The notes below the pieces were generated by a model, which worked only from the letters and a program-made list of their open reading frames with translations, was not told where the DNA came from and searched no databases. DNA of 64,000 bases from the NCBI GenBank assembly GCA_965649825.1, contig OZ287696.1, positions 1,426,001 to 1,490,000 of the forward strand, written 5' to 3'. The number at the start of each line of letters is the position of its first letter. Position 1 is the stretch's first letter. A program made the translations under genes and the position numbers. Source of the stretch: Penicillus capitatus. Lineage: Eukaryota; Chlorophyta. Positions 44,376 to 52,881 of this stretch are shown in pieces.

Positions 44376-44825
44376 GTGACGGACACAAAGGCTTCCGCCG
44401 TACAGCGTGCCTCGTGCGCAAGAATGAAGCGGATCACCGTCGCTCTTTGCTTGAGTCCGTTGTCATTGTTCTTCGCATTCCTTTGTGGCATTGCCGGACG
44501 ACAGACAGAAAAGGACAAGTGCACGTGTTCCGAAATCTGGTGCTGTCGAGTGGCCACGCGCGAAGAGTGTCCCTCGGCTCGGTGTTTCTGTGAAGACCGT
44601 CAGAGCGAAGACGGACATACCAGCTGTTCTGACGGAGAACCAGAGTGGATTGGCTATATCTTAACCGGATTCCGTATCAGCTTGGCTGTATTCTGCCTGT
44701 CCACTTTTGCTATTGTTTTCTATTATTTTTGGCGGGGATTCGCCAAACGTCGAACTTCAGCTAAATCGAAGCACAGTGAGATGGGAACGAGCGAACTTAG
44801 ACTCTTTTCTCACAGTGACCCGTGA
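44376..44825 (+). CDS. Small two-TM Cys-rich membrane protein, family member 5
   Basis: Single exon, 149 residues (133 if the inner Met before KRITVALC is used, which places the hydrophobic helix right at the N-terminus). Loop KCTCSEIWCCRVATREEC and ARCFCEDR, final Cys in HTSC, then hydrophobic FRISLAVFCLSTFAIVFYYF and a basic/polar tail. The Cys pattern matches the paralogues at 29687, 39340 and 40582. The LTR retrotransposon inserted 255 bp downstream of its stop. Confidence 0.78.
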   Translation: MTDTKASAVQRASCARMKRITVALCLSPLSLFFAFLCGIAGRQTEKDKCTCSEIWCCRVATREECPSARCFCEDRQSEDGHTSCSDGEPEWIGYILTGFRISLAVFCLSTFAIVFYYFWRGFAKRRTSAKSKHSEMGTSELRLFSHSDP

Positions 44826-45085
44826 TGCTTCGCGGTGGAACGTTTGCGAGGAGGGTCTCGCTAATTGGCTCCATTTACCTGCTTCCGGCAGCAAAGCACT
44901 TTTCTTCTCCTCAATTGTGCTTAGGAAGCCTTATCTGGCGCATGTCACCAGTGGCAAAGTACACCTCAGCGATTGGAGAAGCATTGACTTGATATTCGGA
45001 ACTGCAGGATATTTATTCCGTGTAACTGATAGTGTTAAGGTGATTCTGCGGATGCAGTCTTCCTGTTAAGAGTGCTTATTCCGTG

Positions 45086-45710
45086 TGTAAAAGAATGGCG
45101 CGATTCTGACAGAACGCTGATGGGACGGCCATGTAATAAGTGGCATTACTGGCACTAAGTGTTTGTCGCGTCTTTGGCTGTGCGACGTAACCGTCGCTGC
45201 TGAGTCGCACTGACTAGGAAATGAGGCGTAGTGACTGGGCGTGAGTTCTTATGAAGTTCACATTGAACTTCATGGAACGTTCTAGAACTTCACCAGGAAC
45301 TCACTCTTGAAGTTCAGCTGATTTTCCTGTCGTCACATCGGGGTCGGAGTATTTAAGCAAGGTTTCGACGCATAAAACATCTTTCGATTGACACTTAAGT
45401 TCCTTTGGTACTGGTGAATCACATACACTCTGTTTACATCTTCTCAAAACATTCGCTGTCTACTTCTCAGTTGTAACAAGTTGTCTCTTGGCTGCAACCT
45501 CTGAACTCCCCAAAACGTCGCTAACCCCTCAAGAACCGCTCATCACTCATTCCATTTCCAAGACTTCCGCTGCGCTTGTGAAATGAGTCATTCCGGAGAC
45601 GTCGAAGGCCCGGTCCTGCCGAGTGTGCCGCCACCACCCGTCCACAAAGTAAGGGCGGAAGACATCGTGACGGAGGTCGGCAAGAAGGCCGGGAAAGATG
45701 AATCTTCACA
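45086..45710 (+). repeat. 5' LTR (625 bp)
   Basis: TG...CA termini. It contains a heat-shock-element-like array around 45252-45320, a TATA-like TATTTAA at 45350-45356 and, unusually, the Gag start codon at 45583, so the last 128 bp code for the first 42 residues of Gag. Confidence 0.95.
45252..45356 (+). promoter_or_regulatory. LTR promoter: heat-shock-like elements and TATA-like box
   Basis: GGAACGTTCTAGAAC at 45274-45288 is a perfect three-unit heat-shock element (nGAAnnTTCnnGAAn). A 21-bp palindrome with arms TGAAGTTCA/TGAACTTCA (45252-45272) precedes it, and another GAAGTTC follows near 45310. TATTTAA at 45350-45356 would place transcription start near 45380. The same set recurs in the 3' LTR (HSE at 53070-53084). 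Confidence 0.65.
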
Positions 45711-48660
45711 TGGTTTCGGAGCTGGGTCGAGTCGCGACGTTCAGAGAACCGCTTCAGAGATTCTAGCCGACCCAGAGCAGCAACGACTCGCCGAAGAAGC
45801 CCGGAGAAGAGCGCTGGAGCACGGCCCGCATCCACGACCTCGGGCCAGACCAGCGCCCGTGCCCGAAGGGAGAGGCCCTCGTATGGAAGAGCTTGCTATT
45901 GGCGCTACCATCCTCTGCGTCTTCGGCATCTTCTGGGATTGGGCATGGGGCAGCACCCTGCGTACCGCGGCATTCATTGCACTAGTCGTCCTCCTCACGT
46001 GCGCTTACAAGTATGACTGGTTCGCACGTTTGGGGAAGTGGCTGTCGGAAAACGCCACGAAAGCGTACAACGCGCTGCAAGACCTCGGGAGGGATGAGCT
46101 GCCAGAACGACCTGACGAAGGTCCCTCCGAAGGAGACAACCCAAGGCCCCGAGGACGGCGGAAGACAAGCACGATTCTCTGGATTACCTTTTTCGTGTAC
46201 CTATGCCTCTTTCCAGTCATGCATGTGGCCGCCATCCGGATGTTCGGCATGCCATATACGATGGAGGAACGCATTGAGCGCCAGTTCTCTGCGTTCGCAA
46301 CTAAAGTCGAAGACCTCGCGAATTGCCCCCTGGGCGAGCGACTGGTAAAGACCTGGATGCCCACATTGTATGGCTGGCGCACAGAGTGTCAACCGCTCAT
46401 CTTCGACCTAGACGAAAAGGTCCTGCACGCCGCGTTCCAGGAAGCCGCCAAGGAGATCTACGCTGGATACCTGGGAGTGAGCCCGCGTATGTATCGGAAT
46501 CGATCACTGGTGGACATAGCCAACGATGCCCTCGAATTCTCCAGGCGTTGGGGAGAGAAGGCCGAACGACGCGGACAACTCGCCAGGGAACAGATGGACA
46601 AGCTGAAAGAACACTATGAGCAAGCCCTGACGAGAATGCACCGGCGGCGGGTGACGGGCTCAGCCTGGCACCACAAGTTTACACTGGCACCCCCGTCTTC
46701 AGCTGAGGCTGGAACCACGTCCTTCCTCACGGGGACAACCCGCGCCGTCAACCAGATCAATCTCAGCATCCTACAAATGGCTCGACAAATGACGGACGAA
46801 GCTGACGAAAGAGGATGGGAAGTACTCCAAGTCATCGACCGAGCTATCGCTAGGGCAGCACAGGACGGCGTGAACGCAATCAAGGGGCAACTGCAGGGTG
46901 AGCTGGGGGCAGTCCGAGAACTCATGCCAACCGTTCTTGAGCAAACCAGGAAGCTTGCGGCAAGCGCAGATATGATAACCACCTTTACTCGCTCGGTCCA
47001 GGCGCCACCTACAAGAACGTGGGGCGCATGGGCTGCAGGATGGTATGGGTTTGTCGTGAGCCCAGCGCACTGGGCGGTGGGTCTGCTTCGGTTCGTCATA
47101 AGTCCAAACATGGTCGATGGCCTCCAGGCCCTCCTCAGCATTAGGGCCGCCGGAAGCAACCAAAACCTCGGACTGATCCTGCTCGTGCTGGCCTTGGTAG
47201 GGATTCTCATGACGTTGGCTTTGATCGCCACCGTGGTCAAGAGGATCGCAGACGGAGTTCATTCGGTCGTCGACCTCGGACAGGACACTATGCGCAGCAT
47301 TTACAGCCTGACGTGGGGCACTGCTGCAGTCCTTTACTTCCCCTTCTGGGTCGCTTACTGGCTCATTGTCCAGCCACTGCTCTTTATCGGAAGCTTCATC
47401 TCCCAACAGCGAGCACAACCAATCCCGGTACCGCCACCACAAAGACCTCGCAGGGCTCGGACAGCTGCTGCTCATCAAAGCCAGCAGAGGGAACAACAGC
47501 GAGGCGGACAGCAGCCAGCGACGCAGCCAGCACCACAAAGTGCGGCACCCCGTCAGGAAGCCAACATGGCACCACCGCCAGCACCTCCAGCGGCACCACG
47601 TCAGGAAGCCAACATGGCAGCACCGCCACCGGCACCACCAGCGGCCCCCTCCCCCACCGTCCCGCAAGGAACCCACGAAAGAAGAGGTCAAGGAAGAGGC
47701 CACCAAGGGCGTGGGAGAGGTCAAGGACGCCGAGGACGCGGCCGAGGACGCGGTCGAGGGCACGGAGGCAGGGGAACGGGATACAACTCGGATGAAGGGC
47801 AGCCACGACAAGCTGCTAGACCCTTTATCGCATGGGAAGACCGACCAGCCAGTGACGGGGAAGCAGACGAACTCCCGCAGGCCCCGCATCCGGTCGTTCT
47901 CCAAGGCCTGGGAAGTATCGAAAGCATACTGGATCGACTCCATCGCGTAGAAGAGCGACAGGCAGCCGCCGCAAGAGGACAACCCCCGCCCATGATCAGG
48001 CCGACAATGCCCAGACCCCCCTCTCCCGGACCATCAAGAACGCCACGAATGGGTAGGCCCGCCGTACCGGCGATACAGGCCTCGCGGCTTCCACCACCAA
48101 GACGATGCGCAAACTGCAATGCCCGAGATCATGCAACCGGAGAATGCCCACACTTCTGGCAGCAAGTGGTGCACGTCCCGGAAGAACAGCAACGAGCGCC
48201 AGACGAGGGACCAAGCGACAGGCCACCAGTGGCAGCGGTATGGGACGCCGCCACAAGTAGTGACCCATCGCGTCTCTACTACGTACGCGCCAAGCTGGCC
48301 GAGGGGGCTAGTCCAGTCCAGATGCTTGTGGATTCAGGCTCCTCCGTATGCGTGATGCCCACGGAGCGCTGCATACAAGGCGGTTGGGAGATACAACCCC
48401 TCCCTGAGCCCATGGAAGTCCAAGCATTCAACGGTGTGACAACTCAGGTTCGAGGCCGAGTGGGCCTCCCAGTGGACATCGGCGGAGAGACAAGACAAGT
48501 GCCGTTTCTCGTGGTAGACGGGCCCGAGCACCCAATCGTCGGCGTGAACGCTCTGCGAGATTTCGGCTGGAGTTTGGATTTCGCGGGAAACCGGCTCGTG
48601 GCCCCGGACGGGCGCTCAGTTATGTGCGCGGCAGTACGGGCAGCGCACCACCCAAACTGA
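45583..48660 (+). CDS. gag: Gag-protease polyprotein of the LTR element, with membrane segments
   Basis: 1025 residues; the start lies in the LTR. After ~100 polar residues come two hydrophobic segments (about 105-142) and a third (about 195-219). A long helical region with amphipathic stretches follows, then two more hydrophobic segments (about 525-550 and 575-605). The rest is a Pro/Gln-rich linker, an RG-rich basic tract, a CCHC zinc knuckle (CANCNARDHATGEC, near residue 842) and a retropepsin with VDSGSSVCVMP and PIVGVNALRDFGW. Zinc knuckle and protease are expected in this position; multiple transmembrane segments in Gag are not. Confidence 0.88.
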   Translation: MSHSGDVEGPVLPSVPPPPVHKVRAEDIVTEVGKKAGKDESSHGFGAGSSRDVQRTASEILADPEQQRLAEEARRRALEHGPHPRPRARPAPVPEGRGPRMEELAIGATILCVFGIFWDWAWGSTLRTAAFIALVVLLTCAYKYDWFARLGKWLSENATKAYNALQDLGRDELPERPDEGPSEGDNPRPRGRRKTSTILWITFFVYLCLFPVMHVAAIRMFGMPYTMEERIERQFSAFATKVEDLANCPLGERLVKTWMPTLYGWRTECQPLIFDLDEKVLHAAFQEAAKEIYAGYLGVSPRMYRNRSLVDIANDALEFSRRWGEKAERRGQLAREQMDKLKEHYEQALTRMHRRRVTGSAWHHKFTLAPPSSAEAGTTSFLTGTTRAVNQINLSILQMARQMTDEADERGWEVLQVIDRAIARAAQDGVNAIKGQLQGELGAVRELMPTVLEQTRKLAASADMITTFTRSVQAPPTRTWGAWAAGWYGFVVSPAHWAVGLLRFVISPNMVDGLQALLSIRAAGSNQNLGLILLVLALVGILMTLALIATVVKRIADGVHSVVDLGQDTMRSIYSLTWGTAAVLYFPFWVAYWLIVQPLLFIGSFISQQRAQPIPVPPPQRPRRARTAAAHQSQQREQQRGGQQPATQPAPQSAAPRQEANMAPPPAPPAAPRQEANMAAPPPAPPAAPSPTVPQGTHERRGQGRGHQGRGRGQGRRGRGRGRGRGHGGRGTGYNSDEGQPRQAARPFIAWEDRPASDGEADELPQAPHPVVLQGLGSIESILDRLHRVEERQAAAARGQPPPMIRPTMPRPPSPGPSRTPRMGRPAVPAIQASRLPPPRRCANCNARDHATGECPHFWQQVVHVPEEQQRAPDEGPSDRPPVAAVWDAATSSDPSRLYYVRAKLAEGASPVQMLVDSGSSVCVMPTERCIQGGWEIQPLPEPMEVQAFNGVTTQVRGRVGLPVDIGGETRQVPFLVVDGPEHPIVGVNALRDFGWSLDFAGNRLVAPDGRSVMCAAVRAAHHPN
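48585..48613 (+). promoter_or_regulatory. Predicted -1 ribosomal frameshift site between gag and pol
   Basis: GGGAAAC at 48585-48591 sits in the correct register (G GGA AAC in the gag frame). Nine bases later GCCC (48601-48604) can pair with GGGC (48610-48613). The pol frame is open from 48408, overlapping the gag end by ~250 nt in the -1 frame. Confidence 0.65.
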
Positions 48661-51485
48661 CTGCCCCCTCCAAAAGCCACGGGAGGGGCGGCACTGTTCG
48701 CGTGCACCAGCAATGGGAGATCAAGGACGGAACGGGAATCTCAGTCACTCCAAAGGGAGTCCAGCTGCAAAGTGGAAAGCCAAGATTCTTGCCGCCAAAG
48801 ACTTGGGAACGCTGGTACCTCCCGTGGAAGCTAGAAGTAGAAGGCGGCGTCACCATAGCTAGCTGTTTTCAGCGACCCGAGGTTCTGTCTGGAGTAGTAG
48901 TAACCTCTGGAGGAATGGTACGATGTGAGGTCTACAATACGTCAGAAAGAGTGATTCGAGTCACTCCGACCACGCCCCTCGTTTCTTTGCACGGACACAG
49001 CAGCATTGAGGTAGTCCGGCTAGCCAAGATCGGCTCAGTCGCCGTTGACACCCTTGCCGAGTCCCTGCGAAACGAGCTAGCGCGTCGTTTTCCTGACGTC
49101 AGCGACCTAAGCCGGCACCCTATCGTGCCCGCCATGGAGCCCCTTCGAGTCAGAGCCGACGAAGTCTGCTGGACCCCACCTAGAGAGCAAGGATTGCGCA
49201 CATCATACAAGACAGAGCAAGTCGCCGACCGACGTAAGATAGCCGAACAGCTCGAGCACTATGTGCGGCGCGGCTATCTGCGACCGGTCTCCATGAGTGA
49301 GCGAGTGGCCTTGAGCCCCCTGTACCCCATCCCCAAAAAGGATGGCAGCTACAGGTTCACCAACGACTTTCGTTGGCTGAATGCTCACTTTAAGAAGCAT
49401 GGAATGACCCAGATCGACGTCTGGCGGCGACTATGGGATGTGGATCCAGCCTGGCGATACTTCGCCAAGCTGGACCTCAAGGACGGCTTTTTTGCAATCC
49501 CGGTATGCCCAGAGCTGCAGACTGCGTTCGCGTTCACCTGGCAGGACCGCCGTTACGCCTGGAAGCGCCTGCCGCAGGGATGGTCATGGAGTCCGATCCT
49601 CTTCGCGGAGCGGGTAGCAGAGATTGTACAGGGGCTCGGCGCGGTGCAGTATGCCGACGACCTCCTTGTCGGTGGTACCACCCCAGAAGAACTCTGTGAC
49701 CGCGTCCGCAGCATTTTTGCTCGCTTCCAGGAGTTCGGTCTCAAGGTGAATCTGGCCAAGACGGAGCTTCTGCTGACAAAGGTCAGATTTCTGGGGATGG
49801 AGCTGTCGCACGGGTCATGGACGCTCACGGACTACTTCCGTAGCCGCTGGGCGCAGCTCGGAGAGGTGACGCACTGGAAAGATCTTGAGCGCCTCGTCGG
49901 AGTACTCTCTTATCTGAGGCGAACCATCGTGGATCTCGAGAGACTCATAACCCCTCTCCGTCAGCTGCTTGCGGAAGCTAAGGCAAGAAAGCAGAACGAT
50001 GAATGGTGGAACCAAGCCCGACAGAAAGTCTGGGAAGTGCTGCTACGAGCACTCGACCGACAAGTACTGCTCGAACTGCCCGGTCTCCAGACAACACAGT
50101 ACATCCTCGAGACAGACTGGTCAGGTGAGCACGCAGGGTACCTGCTATGGGCCAAGGGGTCCCACCACGAACACCTCGTCGACCTTGGAAGCAAGAGCGT
50201 GCCAGAGACGACCTCTTCGTTTCTCGGCGAACTCAAGGCGATCGTGTGGGCCTGCCAGACAACGAAGCCGCTACGAGGCGACCTCCCCCTGCTCATCCGA
50301 ACGGACAATCAGGCCGTCGCCGAGCAACTGGCTACGACCACGCCGAGTCTCAAGGACAAACGTGTCATGCGCCTGCTGGGGTGGCTCCTAGGAAATGAAA
50401 ACTTCACCGTGGAATTCGTCCCCGGGGCCGAGAACCGGGGCGCAGACCTCTTGTCCAGGCCTCGTAAGGGAAAGGGTGTGGCCAAAGTGTTCCAGACGGA
50501 GACAGGTCCGACGCGGAATCAGTTGGAGCAGATCAAAAAAGCCCATCGAGGACATTTCAACTGGCAGACGACGCTGCGAAATCTCAAGTCAGCAGGCGCG
50601 GATTGGCCTGGGATGCGGGCACAGGTGCGACGATTCGTCCAAGACTGCAGGCAGTGTCAAGGCTACGGCCGACCCGTCCAGAAACCGGTCTGGGGCTCAT
50701 GGGACTGTCCCCGCCCCAACGATACGGTCTTTTGCGACTTTCTTGGGCCACTACGCTGGGAGAAAGGGGAAGACGACGTACACGTATTCCTCATGATCGA
50801 CGGGTTCAGCCGCTACGTCATTCTCACCGCCTCAGCAGGGCCAACGGCCGAGGCAGCAAAGGCGGGCCTGCGCAAATGGAGATACCGCTTCGGGTCACCT
50901 CGCCGATTGGTGAGTGACCAAGGCGCCGCCTTCGTCTCCATTGACTTTGAGGAATACTGCAGCCGGCACCGTGTGGAGATGGCACTATCCCCGGCCTACG
51001 CCCACTGGAGTAACGGAATGGCCGAGCGAGCCATCGGCACCATCCTGGGTCGAATCCGAAGAGAAGGCCCGAGCGCACCATGGCCGTCGCTCCTCCAGCG
51101 AGTCGAAGCGGCGTATAATGAATCATGGCACTCGGCGCTGGGGTACGCTCCAACTCTTATCATGACGGGAAAGCGACCCGACGGCACCCAGCTCCCGGAG
51201 GCAGAGCTCGAAAGGATAAGAGAAAGAGCCTGGAGACGCTCGGACGACCAACGGCGGAAGCGAAAGGCAAGGCACGAGCGAAGCGTCCCAACGAGGCGAG
51301 AACTGCGAGTCGGAGACGAGGTGGCCCTCCAAGTGCAGCGCCCTGAAAACAAGCTTGCGCCGCAATGGCACTTTGGCTGGCGCATACACAGGATGCTGAC
51401 TCCGCACCTCGTCGAAGTCGAGACCCTGGACGGCAAGACGCGCAAGTCCTGTCACGCGCATCAGCTGCGGTTGCTGCGCGGATAA
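48591..51485 (+). CDS. pol: Pol: reverse transcriptase, RNase H, integrase
   Basis: No suitable ATG opens this frame; entry by -1 frameshift is expected, so I start it at the slip site. Reverse transcriptase (about 49230-49840) has KLDLKDGFFAIPV, RLPQGWSWSP and YADDLLVG (49650). RNase H (about 50090-50460) keeps D-E-D-D in LETDWSGEHAGY, GELKAIVWA, IRTDNQAVAE and NRGADLLSR. Integrase has the zinc region ending CRQCQGYG and the DDE triad in VFCDFLG, LVSDQGAAF and NGMAERAIG, then a GPY/F-like KLAPQWHFGWRI. No chromodomain follows. All catalytic residues are present, so it is probably active. Confidence 0.93.
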   Translation, partial: PARGPGRALSYVRGSTGSAPPKLTAPSKSHGRGGTVRVHQQWEIKDGTGISVTPKGVQLQSGKPRFLPPKTWERWYLPWKLEVEGGVTIASCFQRPEVLSGVVVTSGGMVRCEVYNTSERVIRVTPTTPLVSLHGHSSIEVVRLAKIGSVAVDTLAESLRNELARRFPDVSDLSRHPIVPAMEPLRVRADEVCWTPPREQGLRTSYKTEQVADRRKIAEQLEHYVRRGYLRPVSMSERVALSPLYPIPKKDGSYRFTNDFRWLNAHFKKHGMTQIDVWRRLWDVDPAWRYFAKLDLKDGFFAIPVCPELQTAFAFTWQDRRYAWKRLPQGWSWSPILFAERVAEIVQGLGAVQYADDLLVGGTTPEELCDRVRSIFARFQEFGLKVNLAKTELLLTKVRFLGMELSHGSWTLTDYFRSRWAQLGEVTHWKDLERLVGVLSYLRRTIVDLERLITPLRQLLAEAKARKQNDEWWNQARQKVWEVLLRALDRQVLLELPGLQTTQYILETDWSGEHAGYLLWAKGSHHEHLVDLGSKSVPETTSSFLGELKAIVWACQTTKPLRGDLPLLIRTDNQAVAEQLATTTPSLKDKRVMRLLGWLLGNENFTVEFVPGAENRGADLLSRPRKGKGVAKVFQTETGPTRNQLEQIKKAHRGHFNWQTTLRNLKSAGADWPGMRAQVRRFVQDCRQCQGYGRPVQKPVWGSWDCPRPNDTVFCDFLGPLRWEKGEDDVHVFLMIDGFSRYVILTASAGPTAEAAKAGLRKWRYRFGSPRRLVSDQGAAFVSIDFEEYCSRHRVEMALSPAYAHWSNGMAERAIGTILGRIRREGPSAPWPSLLQRVEAAYNESWHSALGYAPTLIMTGKRPDGTQLPEAELERIRERAWRRSDDQRRKRKARHERSVPTRRELRVGDEVALQVQRPENKLAPQWHFGWRIHRMLTPHLVEVETLDGKTRKSCHAHQLRLLRG

Positions 51486-51714
51486 GACGCCAGGTGGCGG
51501 CGCTCAGCGGTTACTGGCGGATAGTTCAGAATCCTATGGAATTCGCAACGGTTGGCGACGGGTATGCATTTACGCAGAAGAGTTCTCGGTGGTTGGGTGT
51601 CAGCTTCCCCCAGCGGGGCGAAGCTCCCGACGGATGCCGTGAACTTCGAGTAAACCATAGGATAACCACCAGTCAGAGCGCGCTCTGGACACGCGTCCCT
51701 GGAGGTTACGTGGG

Positions 51715-51723
51715 TATAAAAGG
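51715..51723 (+). promoter_or_regulatory. Internal TATA box for ORF3
   Basis: TATAAAAGG lies 36 bp before the ATG of ORF3, between the end of pol and ORF3. It is a better TATA match than the one in the LTR and would give a very short 5' leader. Confidence 0.55.
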
Positions 51724-51758
51724 ACCGTCCGCACCGGGATTTCACCATTCGCTCGCAC

Positions 51759-52754
51759 ATGTCTTTTGTCTTGTTCAGCTTCTTCGCGCTTGTTCTTGCC
51801 GTCATCCTGGTCGCTACTTCGTGGACTGCGGTGGCGCAGGAGTTTTGCATTGGCTTCACAGTGTTTTTGGCGTTTTGCCTCCTCGAAGCTTTGGTCACAT
51901 TCACCATGAAGAGAGAGCGAAGCTCGTCAACCTCGGGAGAGGACCTGACGCAACTCACCAGCCTCCGCCGCGTGGCCCCGGCCTCCTCCTCGGAGAGCCT
52001 GACGCCCGCAGCGGAGCATAGCATGGCGGAAGTTAGGGAGCGCTGTCGTTCCCTGACTCTGGCCGACCTAATCGCTGAGATTGACAGGCGCCTCGAGGAG
52101 GGGGCCGGGACCACACGGACGGTGATGGAGGCCCCCACGAACACGACTCAACCGAGGAACGAGGCACCGCAACAAGGCCAACGCGGAAGAAGCCGCGGGA
52201 GGCAAGGGGCAAGCTCCTCCCGACAAGGAAGGGGAAACCCTCCACCGCCCCCTCCACCGCCCGGGCGAAGGCCCCCTAGGCCAGCCTCTCCCCGAGACGT
52301 CCCGCCAGTGCCCGCTCTCTCGCGTCGGAACCCTGGACCACGCTACATCGTCGCGGGGGAGCTCGGGGAACTCGCTCTTCCACACCGATTCCTCGTGGAT
52401 CCCCAGCTCCCCGGGCACGTGGTGGGACGGAGGACGGCAGAACTCCTCGGCCTTCGCATTCGCCCCGTCCACGGACCGCCCCCACCTGGATTTGGGTTTA
52501 CGGCAGAGGTGGTACGGGAAGACGGCGGGACAAGCGAAGTAATCGGACATGCATCGGCTCGGGTGAAGATCGGGTACGAGTTCCACATTCTGGATTTTAT
52601 GGTGGTGGCCGACAGAGTGGAGACGAAGCTGGGACCGGAGGTGATGCGCCCCTTCCGCCTTCGAGGCGACCGAGTCAATCGCGTACTCTACCAATCCGAG
52701 ACCTCTCGGATCGGAATCCCGGATCCACGAACGGAACGCAACGTCGCCCCCTAG
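51759..52754 (+). CDS. ORF3: membrane-anchored protein with degenerate retropepsin-like domain
   Basis: 331 residues. Two hydrophobic segments at the N-terminus (about residues 4-22 and 28-48) are followed by a Ser/Glu-rich region, an Arg/Gly/Gln/Pro-rich linker (PPPPPPPPGRRPPRP) and a C-terminal ~110-residue domain. That domain lines up by eye with the protease of this element's own Gag: FLVDPQLPGHVV against MLVDSGSSVCVM, then IGHASARVKIGYEFHILDFM and GPEVMRPF. The catalytic D-S/T-G is D-P-Q, so it should be inactive. It occupies the env position but has no fusion-peptide or Cys pattern typical of envelope proteins. Role unknown. Confidence 0.75.
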   Translation: MSFVLFSFFALVLAVILVATSWTAVAQEFCIGFTVFLAFCLLEALVTFTMKRERSSSTSGEDLTQLTSLRRVAPASSSESLTPAAEHSMAEVRERCRSLTLADLIAEIDRRLEEGAGTTRTVMEAPTNTTQPRNEAPQQGQRGRSRGRQGASSSRQGRGNPPPPPPPPGRRPPRPASPRDVPPVPALSRRNPGPRYIVAGELGELALPHRFLVDPQLPGHVVGRRTAELLGLRIRPVHGPPPPGFGFTAEVVREDGGTSEVIGHASARVKIGYEFHILDFMVVADRVETKLGPEVMRPFRLRGDRVNRVLYQSETSRIGIPDPRTERNVAP

Positions 52755-52881
52755 GGGCCATCGCTCTTCTACTGTTTTGTTGCTAGGTTTAGGCATTGGG
52801 TGGGTTTTCTTTCGCTTCGTTGGCTTGCACAAAAACGCAAGCCACATCGGAGTTCACGCAACGGGAATGCGGGTGCGCCCA

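Noticed and set aside
47313-47950. Additional + frames within gag (Pro/Thr/Arg-rich)
   Set aside because: Alternative frames of low-complexity gag sequence; the gag frame carries the zinc knuckle and protease.
46771-47982. 403-codon minus-strand frame opposite gag
   Set aside because: Composition mirrors the Pro/Arg-rich gag region; no domain, no splice logic.
52840-52881. Polypurine tract before the 3' LTR
   Set aside because: The bases next to the LTR (GCGGGTGCGCCCA) are not a convincing purine run; left unannotated.
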